This document shows, piece after piece, positions 57,349 through 64,000 of a DNA stretch of 64,000 nt; position 1 is the stretch's first letter, and each line of letters starts with the position of its first letter. Under the pieces are notes generated by a model that saw nothing but the letters and a program-made list of their open reading frames with translations, did no database searches and was not told where the DNA came from. Origin of the DNA: an uncultured Clostridium sp. (GTDB lineage: Bacteria; Bacillota; Clostridia; TANB77; CAG-508); NCBI GenBank assembly GCA_900557195.1, contig USRT01000007.1:1-64000 (forward strand), given 5' to 3'. The translations under genes were made by a program, and so were the position numbers.

Positions 57349-57731
57349 CTGTTACATCCCTCCCCTATTTCATTTGCCTGCCTTATAAAAGCATTTTCTT
57401 CTATACTTTGACATGGTACATATGGACTAACTAATTCTGGGAAAATTGTTCCCATTTTTAACCCTACACATGGTATAAAAGTTTTATCCATTTCTTGTAT
57501 TGGAACATAACTTTGCCCAAACATTGGATTTTCTGGAAATAATGATGTTTCTTCATCAAATCCACAACCGCAATCATTTTTGCTACATGTACAAGATGTC
57601 TTACATCCACATTTATTAGTACACTCACACTTATATTCAGCAGTTGTTCCTACATTGTTGCATATATCTTCAATTACTTTTTCATTATAATTTTTTTGAC
57701 AACAACATCTATTATATCTACGATTATACAT
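57345..57731 (-). CDS. cotJA: Spore coat protein CotJA with Cys-rich extension
   Basis: The last 60 residues of this 128-residue protein match the small CotJA family (YVPIQEMDKTFIPCVGLKMGTIFPELVSPYVPCQ). The first 60 residues are extremely Cys-rich (CCCQKN, CECTNKCGCK, CTCSKNDCGCGF), resembling metal-binding or cross-linking peptides. It leads the cotJABC operon. GGAGG precedes the ATG. Confidence 0.85.
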   Translation of the reverse strand: MYNRRYNRCCCQKNYNEKVIEDICNNVGTTAEYKCECTNKCGCKTSCTCSKNDCGCGFDEETSLFPENPMFGQSYVPIQEMDKTFIPCVGLKMGTIFPELVSPYVPCQSIEENAFIRQANEIGEGCNR

Positions 57732-58067
57732 ATTTTAACTTCCTCCTTATTTTGTTGTATAATACATTTTATGATAGAGTTATATTAGAGGTTACATATT
57801 TTATGTGAATTTCTAATTTTAAAAAACTTTTTAACTATTTAATATTTGCTAATTATTAATGTCTTATAATATTATTCTTCTAAATTATCTATTAATGGCT
57901 TGAATCATTTTCTCTATATCTTTTTACATCCAAAAAAACTACAAATATAAAATGAAATTAATCATTAAATATTTGTAGTGTATAAAACATAAGAAAACTA
58001 GAATACCTTTATATATTCTAGTTTTCGTTATTTTTATTAATACATCATAATATTTCTAAATAAAATC
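57732..58067. other. Intergenic region between pyk and the cotJ operon
   Basis: This AT-rich gap holds the pyk terminator (57993-58026). It also has a second weak hairpin with CTACAAATA and TATTTGTAG arms (57930-57979). I see no gene. Confidence 0.5.
57993..58026 (-). terminator. Terminator after pyk
   Basis: The stem is GAAAACTAGAATA with TATTCTAGTTTTC. A T-containing stretch follows on the minus strand. Confidence 0.7.
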
Positions 58068-59501
58068 TTAGATTTTTACTACTCCACCAACTGTTCTATT
58101 CATAACATCATCTTTATTTCCTGGTAAAATTGATTCTCCACCAGCTATTGCAACAACATCACCTGTATTTACATATCCTGCTTGTTTTGCAATTTCTATT
58201 CCTTTAGCTACTAATTCTTTAGCAGGTAAATTTTCTTTTACAAGTATTGGTGTTACATCCCAAGCTAAAGCTAATTGTTTGTATGTTTTTTCTGAAGATG
58301 TTACTGCATAAATCGGACAACATGGTAAAAAGCTTGATACTAGTTTTGGTGTATCTCCACACTCTGTATATGCAAATATTGCTTTTGCATCCATTTGTAA
58401 TGCTGTAGAACATATAGAATGAGCTAAATAGAATTCATAGTTTTTACTTTCTAAGTCATATTCTCTTCTTTTAAATCTTTTTCCATAGTTTATTGAAGCT
58501 TCTACAGCTGTAGCAATTCTTGTCATTGTATCTACACATTCTACTGGATATTTACCCATTGCACTTTCTCCAGATAGCATTATAGCACCTGTTCCATCAT
58601 ATACTGCGTTTGCAACATCAGATACTTCTGCTCTTGTTGCTCTTGGGTTTGTTGTCATAGATTCAAGCATTTGTGTAGCTGTTATAACAAGCTTTCCTGC
58701 TCTATTACATTCTTTTATAAATCTTTTTTGAACAATTGGAACTTCTTCCATTGGAATTTCTACACCCATATCTCCACGAGCAACCATAATTCCATCTGTA
58801 ACTTCTAATATTTCTTGGAAGTTATCAATTCCTTCTTGACTTTCTATTTTAGAAATTATTTTTATATCTTTTCCACCATTTTCATCTAATACTTTACGAA
58901 TAGCTAAAACATCAGATGCAGATCTGATAAATGAAGCTGCAATATAATCGAAATCTCCTTTACATCCATCTATTAAATCTTGAATATCCTTATCTTTTAA
59001 TGCTGGTAAATTAATGTGTGTTCCAGGAACATTGATACTTTTTCTGTTTCCTAGTTCTCCACCATTCATTACTTTACAAACAACATCTTTTCCTTCTATT
59101 CTATCTACTTCTATTTCTATTTTACCATCATCTATAAGTATTGTTGTTCCTGGTTTTACATCTTTATATAAGTCTTTATATGTTACAGAAACTCTTTTGT
59201 CATTTCCAATTATATCTTCATTAACTAATGTAAATTCTTCTTCTGCTTTTAAAACAACTGGTGACTCTTCTAATTTTCCAGTTCTTATTTCAGGACCTTG
59301 TGTATCTAGTAATAATGATACTGGCATATTAACTTCTTCTCTTGCTTGTTTAACTGCATTAATAAATTTTTCTTGATCAGCATATCCTCCATGAGAAAAG
59401 TTTATTCTTGCAACATTCATTCCTGCAAGCATCATTGCTTTTAAAGTTTCTACTCCTGCAGTTGCTGGTCCTATCGTACATACGATTTTTGTTTTTTTCA
59501 T
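58068..59501 (-). CDS. pyk: Pyruvate kinase
   Basis: Pyk makes pyruvate and ATP from phosphoenolpyruvate. The 477-residue protein has the KIVCTIGPA start, NFSHG near residue 36, the active-site IISKIESQEG near residue 213 and the VARGDMGVEIP loop. ATQMLESM and RAEVSDVANAVYDGTGAIMLSGESA lie near residues 275-315. It lacks the extra C-terminal PEP-utiliser-like domain present in Bacillus enzymes. No CGG is in frame. It lies upstream of cotJA with a terminator between. Confidence 0.97.
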   Translation of the reverse strand: MKKTKIVCTIGPATAGVETLKAMMLAGMNVARINFSHGGYADQEKFINAVKQAREEVNMPVSLLLDTQGPEIRTGKLEESPVVLKAEEEFTLVNEDIIGNDKRVSVTYKDLYKDVKPGTTILIDDGKIEIEVDRIEGKDVVCKVMNGGELGNRKSINVPGTHINLPALKDKDIQDLIDGCKGDFDYIAASFIRSASDVLAIRKVLDENGGKDIKIISKIESQEGIDNFQEILEVTDGIMVARGDMGVEIPMEEVPIVQKRFIKECNRAGKLVITATQMLESMTTNPRATRAEVSDVANAVYDGTGAIMLSGESAMGKYPVECVDTMTRIATAVEASINYGKRFKRREYDLESKNYEFYLAHSICSTALQMDAKAIFAYTECGDTPKLVSSFLPCCPIYAVTSSEKTYKQLALAWDVTPILVKENLPAKELVAKGIEIAKQAGYVNTGDVVAIAGGESILPGNKDDVMNRTVGGVVKI

Positions 59502-59739
59502 ATTATTTTTCCCTCCATATGCTTATACTTTACGACTTATTGGTAAAATATAAATAATTTTAACACATCTTGTATTATAACATGAAGAAAGAGTGTATTC
59601 AAGTACACTCTTTTAATTTTTTATTTTTATTTTCAATAAAAATCTCTTGTTGGTCTTAATTTCTAAATCACATGTAAAATTAGTCCATAGTCTTCTAATT
59701 TAATTATATATACTGACTAAGCCCCTATTTTAAAACGTC

Positions 59740-62312
59740 TTATTTTCTAATCCATTTAACCAAGTTCAAGTTTTCCTGATCAAGTACCATTTTATGTTTT
59801 GGAACAACTCTAAATGTATATCCAAAATCTCCTCCTGTAGAAAGTTCTACTTTAGCTTTATATCCATAAGTTCTATTTGCTTCATCTTTTTCTACTAATT
59901 TCATTGGAATAATATGAATATTATCTACAATTCCATTATCCATAATTTGTCCATAATATACTTGAACTTCGATATTTTCTTCATTAATATTTGGCAAGAT
60001 TACTTTACATTTAACTTCTATTGTATTTCCTGCATCTATAGTAAGGTCATTTGCATTATTTTCTTCTCCGTATAATTTGGATATCATCCCAATTTCTAAT
60101 CAAATTATGCTTCCATTCATTAAATTCTGTAACTGTAGCTAAATCATCATAATATTTATTAGCTAAATCACACAATGGCATATATAAATTCTTTGTATAA
60201 TCAACTAACATTCTAGCTGTACTAAATCTTCCACCAGTAGAAATTATAGAATTTTTCATCATCTCTACCCAATTACTTGAAAAATCTTTTTGCTCTTTAT
60301 TATAGTACGTAGGAATAATTTTCTTTTCTAAAGTCATATATATACTTTCACTATCTTCATTATCTTGAATTTCATAAGTATCATATTCTGCATTTGTTCC
60401 AATAGTCCATCCATTTTTTGTATTATATCCTTCAGCCCACCATCCATCTAATACACTAAAGTTTATAACACCATTTACAGATGCTTTTTGACCGCTTGTT
60501 CCGAGATGCCTCCATTGGTCTTCTTGGATTGTTAAGCCATACATCAACACCACTAACTAAATATCTAGCTATTGCTATATCATAATCTTCCATTAAGAAT
60601 ATTTTTCCTTTAAATTGTGGTTTCATAGATATTTCATGAATATATTTTATTAAATCTTGTCCCTCTTTATCTGCTGGATGTGCCTTCCCTGCAAATATTA
60701 ATTGTACCGGTCTTTTAGAATCATTTAGGATTTGTGTTATTCTTTCTAAATCTCTAAAGATAAGTGTTGCTCTTTTATATGTTGCAAATCTTCTTGCAAA
60801 ACCTATTGTTAGTGCCTCTGGATTTAATCCTGAAACGATATTTGATATCTCATCATAACTATATCCATTTCTTTTTAATCTCTTAGTAGTATTATCTTTT
60901 ACTAGTTCTAGTAATTTGATTTTTCTCTTTTTATGCTCATTCCATAATTCTTCGTTTGGGATATTTTTTATATTTTCCCAAACATTATCATGATGTATAC
61001 TATCTTGCCAGAACGGAATTAAATATCTGTTATATAAATCTTTTAAGTTTGCTGCAAGCCATGAGCATGTATGAATGCCATTTGTCACATAAGTAATAGG
61101 AGATTCATTTGATGCAATATTTGGCCAAACTTCTCCAAATAACTCCCTTGAAACTTCTCCATGTAATTTACTAACACCATTTTTCTTACCAGCTACTTTT
61201 AGTGCTAATATTCCCATATTAAATCCACTATTTTCTACAATAGCATCTGGTTTCATTCCTAATTTAAAAAATTCTTCTTTTGTTATTCCAAATCTAGTCC
61301 AATAGTTTTTAAAATACTTTTCTACTAAGTCAAGTGGAAATATATCATTTCCTGCTGGAACTGGTGTATGTGTAGTAAATACAGTTTTAGCTCCTACTAT
61401 ATCTTTTGCAATATCAAATGATACCTTTTTTTCATTCATAATTGTTTTTATTAGTTCCAATATTAAGAAAGAAGAATGTCCTTCATTCATATGATATACT
61501 GTTGGATTTAGTCCTAAAACTTTTAATAGATTTGTTCCTGCCATTCCTAAAACAATTTCTTGCTGTATTCTCATTTCCTGGTCTCCACCATATAATGTTT
61601 TAGTAACTCCTTTATATTCTTCTAAATTTTCATCTATATCAGAATCTAATAAATATAATTTAACTCTACCTACATTTATTTGCCATACTTTTAAATATAA
61701 TTTTCCCTTTGGAAACTTTACAAATATTATTAAATCATTTCCCTTTTTATCTTTAACCATTTGTATTGGTAAAATATTTCCATCTATAGTTCTATATTCT
61801 GTTTCTTGATCTCCATATCCATTTATTTTTTGATGAAAGTATCCATTTTTGTAGAACAAACCAACTGCAACAAGTGGAATTCCTAAATCACTTGCTGATT
61901 TCAAATGGTCTCCTGATAAAATTCCAAGTCCTCCAGAATATATAGGTAAAATCTCATCTAGACCATATTCTGCTGAAAAATATGCAATCAAATCATTTTT
62001 ATTATTTGGATATTCCTTAGAAAACCATGTGTTTTTACTATTCATATATCCTTCAAAATTATTGTTTATTTTATCATATTCTTTTAAAAACGTTTGATTT
62101 TGAGATGCATTCTCCAATCTTTCTTGTGAAACTAGCTTCAAAAATTTAACAGGATTTTTCTCTACTTTCTCCCATAAATCTATATCAATTTCTTTAAATA
62201 ATTTTAAAAATTCTGTATTCCATGACCACCATAAATTATTTGCGATTTTACCTAAATTATCTATTCTTTTAGGCAATTGTGGTGTAACAGTTATTCTATT
62301 AAAAATATACAT
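59740..62312 (-). CDS. glgP: Alpha-glucan (glycogen) phosphorylase (two CGG +1 shifts)
   Basis: GlgP releases glucose 1-phosphate from glycogen or maltodextrin. The rebuilt 856-residue protein is the normal length of the short alpha-glucan phosphorylase group. Motifs are FSAEYGLDEILPIYSGGLGILSGDHLKSASDLG near residue 110, MNEGHSSF near residue 270, THTPVPAGNDIFP near residue 320 and the GFARRFATYKRA region near residue 540. An in-frame CGGA at 60503 interrupts NPRRPMEASGTSGQKA; skipping its C gives the invariant Gly604 beside the PLP site. A second CGGA at 60070 gives Gly748 (IIGEENNANDL) and joins the C-terminal beta domain. The PLP Lys is in the GTSGQKASVNG segment. Confidence 0.93.
60067..60070 (-). 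other. CGG +1 shift site, glgP site 2
   Basis: The context is ATA-C-GGA. The skipped C is at 60070. The zero frame stops four codons later; the shift adds the last 109 residues. Confidence 0.8.
60500..60503 (-). other. CGG +1 shift site, glgP site 1
   Basis: The context is TCT-C-GGA. The skipped C is at 60503. It restores EASGTSGQKA, one of the most conserved segments in the family. Confidence 0.88.
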
Positions 62313-62707
62313 TTTTTCCTCCTTTGTACATCAAAAAAATTCTCTTTTGTTTTCTCTACTTATATATTATCTATTAATCAAATTCATTTGTCAAATGAAT
62401 TAATTAAATATTTAAAATTTTTATAAATATTCGAGTCACTGCTTAAAATAAGACCTTAAATTGCAAACATATTTAGTGGTTCTATTTATATATCTAGATT
62501 ACTCTTGCACTTTTAATTGTATAGTATGAATATTAATATTATTATTTTATATTTTTTAAAATCTAAACAAAAAATCAATTAAAAACACTTGTATAATAAC
62601 ATTTAAATTGCAAAATATTCCAATTTTTGATATACTAATTTATATTTATCAATTTTAAAAAAGTCTTGTTGTAATAAATTTATATTAAATATTAAGGAGT
62701 GAATTGT
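62313..62707. other. Intergenic region between glgP and the transglycosylase gene
   Basis: This divergent AT-rich region presumably holds both promoters. I could not assign convincing boxes. It ends in the AAGGAG ribosome site of the transglycosylase gene. Confidence 0.5.
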
Positions 62708-63400
62708 ATGAAAAAATTTATTATTCGTATATTACTTATAATACTACTTATACTTATCATCATCTCTGGCACTATTATTGGAAGTGGTTATTTACTTTAT
62801 AAAAATGCTATAACCAAAGTTAGCTTATCAGACAAAATAAAAGAAATAAAATCTTCAGAATCTTTTGTAACACTAGATGAAGTTCCTATAAATTTTAAAA
62901 ATGCTGTTATTGCTGTTGAAGATCATCGTTTTGAAAAACATGGTGTAATAGATGTAATTGGAATTGCAAGAGCAATATATTCTAACATTCGCTCTCAAGA
63001 ACTAAGAGAAGGCGGAAGTACAATAACTCAGCAAGTTGCTAAAAACATGTATTTTATATCTGAAGAAAATGTTGTAAGTAGAAAAATTGCTGAAATTTTT
63101 ATTGGCTATGATTTAGAAAAGAATTATTCTAAAGATGAAATATTTGAATTCTATATGAATACTATATATTTTGGTAATGGATATTATGGAATCAGTGAAG
63201 CTTCAAATGGTTACTTAAACAAAGAACCTATAGATATGAATTTATATGAATGTACAATGCTTGCTGGTGTTCCCAATGCTCCTAGTGTGTATGCTCCAAC
63301 AGTAAATCCAGAATTAACAAGAAAGAGACAAGAAAAAGTAATTAGTTCTATGGTTGAATATGGTTATCTTACTAAAGAGCAAGCTGATAAAATATTTTAA
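62708..63400 (+). CDS. mtgA: Monofunctional peptidoglycan transglycosylase
   Basis: This 230-residue enzyme polymerises lipid II glycan strands outside the membrane. An N-terminal membrane anchor (residues about 5-28) is followed by the glycosyltransferase 51 domain. Motif 1 is AVEDHRFEKHGVID with the catalytic Glu, motif 2 REGGSTITQQVAKN, motif 3 RKIAEIFIGYDLEKNYSKDEIFEFYMN and motif 4 YFGNGYYGI. No transpeptidase domain follows. The ATG at 62708 fits the AAGGAG spacing. Confidence 0.92.
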   Translation: MKKFIIRILLIILLILIIISGTIIGSGYLLYKNAITKVSLSDKIKEIKSSESFVTLDEVPINFKNAVIAVEDHRFEKHGVIDVIGIARAIYSNIRSQELREGGSTITQQVAKNMYFISEENVVSRKIAEIFIGYDLEKNYSKDEIFEFYMNTIYFGNGYYGISEASNGYLNKEPIDMNLYECTMLAGVPNAPSVYAPTVNPELTRKRQEKVISSMVEYGYLTKEQADKIF

Positions 63401-63475
63401 TTAATTATTCTTTTTACTGTGAACTAAAACACCTAAAATATTATTTCCTAATGTATTTATTTTCCAAGATAAAGT

Positions 63476-63523
63476 AAACTATTATTTTATATAGTATATA
63501 TTAATAATAGTTTATTTTTTTAT
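63476..63523 (+). terminator. Terminator after the transglycosylase gene
   Basis: The stem AAACTATTATT (63476-63486) pairs with AATAATAGTTT (63503-63513). A run of eight T follows. Confidence 0.75.
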
Positions 63524-63622
63524 TATTCTTTCATTTCAAAATGATAGCTATTTTCTTATAATTATTTCCTTTTATTGTAAATTATGATATAATATACATA
63601 ATATAGTTGGAGGTGAAGTCTA

Positions 63623-64000
63623 TTGAATACAAATAAAAACTCTTCAAATCCTAGTAAAATAAAAAGTAAAATTATAAGAAAAATGCAACAATTGTTTAAC
63701 GGAAAAACTATTAGTAGTAAAGATATACAATCAGAAGCTTTAGATATGTCTTTATCAGATGAACAAGAAGCAAAATCTACAGTGCATGATAATCTAAAAG
63801 TAGATTTCGGTGAAGTTGAGGCTTTAAAGCAAATAATTTATAGCGAAGCAAACAAGGATTTAACCACAAAATTAGAAGATATGAAAAAACAATATATGTC
63901 ACAAAATCCTAAATTAGATTTCAATGGACGTTTTACTCAAACTGGTATACATGATAGTTCTAGAAATGAAGATATACAAGCCATGATACATATTACTGAT
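63623..64000 (+). CDS. Unknown protein, 5' part only
   Basis: A reading frame opens with TTG at 63623, six nucleotides after GGAGGTG, and runs off the window. The first 126 residues are charged and helical (NKNSSNPSKIKSKIIRKMQQ, then DEQEAKSTVHDNL). There is no signal peptide. I do not recognise it. Confidence 0.6.
   Translation, partial: MNTNKNSSNPSKIKSKIIRKMQQLFNGKTISSKDIQSEALDMSLSDEQEAKSTVHDNLKVDFGEVEALKQIIYSEANKDLTTKLEDMKKQYMSQNPKLDFNGRFTQTGIHDSSRNEDIQAMIHITD

Noticed and set aside
1279..60503. CGG reassigned to another amino acid in the zero frame
   Set aside because: Codon reassignment would keep the frame. Here the downstream protein is in the +1 frame at every site, so a one-base shift is needed.
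1279..60503. Classical -1 slippery heptamers or stop-codon recoding
   Set aside because: The shift is +1, no X-XXY-YYZ heptamer recurs, and no stop codon lies at the shift point, unlike the prfB-type +1 shift.
1228..62312. Fourteen separate pseudogenes caused by random frameshifts
   Set aside because: All 20 breaks have identical form (C before an in-phase GGA or GGT), and no intact gene has any other type of break. The genes include dapA, dapB, pfkA, gatD and recG, and both sides of each break are well conserved.
1..64000. tRNA genes, rRNA genes or CRISPR arrays
   Set aside because: I saw no tRNA CCA or TTCGA-arm patterns, no rRNA-like GC-rich blocks and no regularly spaced repeats with unique spacers. 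This was by eye and could miss a single tRNA.

Overview
The window is AT-rich, densely coded DNA from a spore-forming, low-GC Firmicute, most likely an uncultured (gut-type) member of the Clostridia. Spore genes present are spoIVA, spoVS, ytxC, gerW/ytfJ and a cotJA-cotJB-cotJC operon. There is a threonine T-box ahead of thrS, and there are surface proteins with an IPQTG-type sorting signal. I see no rRNA, tRNA, CRISPR array, complete insertion sequence or prophage.

The main result is a coding anomaly. By eye I find 22 in-frame CGG codons in the window. Twenty of them, in 14 genes, sit exactly where the reading frame of a conserved protein moves by +1. At each, skipping the C of CGG gives a glycine codon (GGA 15 times, GGT 5 times), and the protein continues at normal family length. 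The genes are fatA (3 sites), vanW-like (2), dac (1), pfkA (1), ymdB (1), recG (1), sufB-like (1), dapA (2), an HD-domain gene (1), dapB (1), an ornithine-racemase-like gene (2), gatD (1), an MFS-like transporter (1) and glgP (2). The other two in-frame CGG codons are both in one GH13 amylase gene, where the frame must not shift. Outside that gene I found no CGG read as arginine. I interpret this as genome-wide +1 decoding at CGG (C skipped, or CGGA/CGGT read as a four-base glycine codon). The main alternative is a systematic sequence error, but that would have to respect codon phase.

Layout. 0.1-8.7 kb: F420 ligase-like protein, acyl-ACP thioesterase, phosphopentomutase with a coiled-coil protein, a HAD phosphatase and thrS under a T-box. 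8.9-19 kb: CAP-domain protein, spoIVA, a Yip1-like membrane protein, phosphofructokinase, VanW-like lipoprotein, D-Ala-D-Ala carboxypeptidase, gerW and a DUF2953 protein. 19-27.6 kb: scpA-recX-recA, a 160-bp inverted-repeat element, a peptide-binding protein, spoVS, ymdB, an LD-carboxypeptidase, a tiny membrane protein and ytxC. 27.6-37 kb: GH13 amylase, recG, asd and two paralogous leucine-rich-repeat surface proteins with matching promoter architecture. 37-42 kb: a SufC/SufB-like iron-sulfur pair, then dapA, an HD-domain gene and dapB. 42-48 kb: DUF4363 and DUF421 proteins, a small holin-like protein, a UDP-sugar pyrophosphorylase, a decayed sortase substrate, an intact sortase substrate and pyrophosphatase. 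48-54 kb: flippase-murT-gatD-racemase-arginase operon. 54-64 kb: DUF3298 protein, transporter, cotJ operon, pyruvate kinase, glycogen phosphorylase, a monofunctional transglycosylase and the start of an unknown gene.

The genes connect into a few themes. Cell-wall construction is covered by asd-dapA-dapB, the flippase-murT-gatD operon, dac, the LD-carboxypeptidase and the transglycosylase. Glycolysis and glycogen use are covered by glgP, amylase, pfkA and pyk. The remaining themes are sporulation and DNA repair or chromosome maintenance. The CGG shift sites cut across all of these and so look like a property of the cell's decoding system rather than of one pathway.
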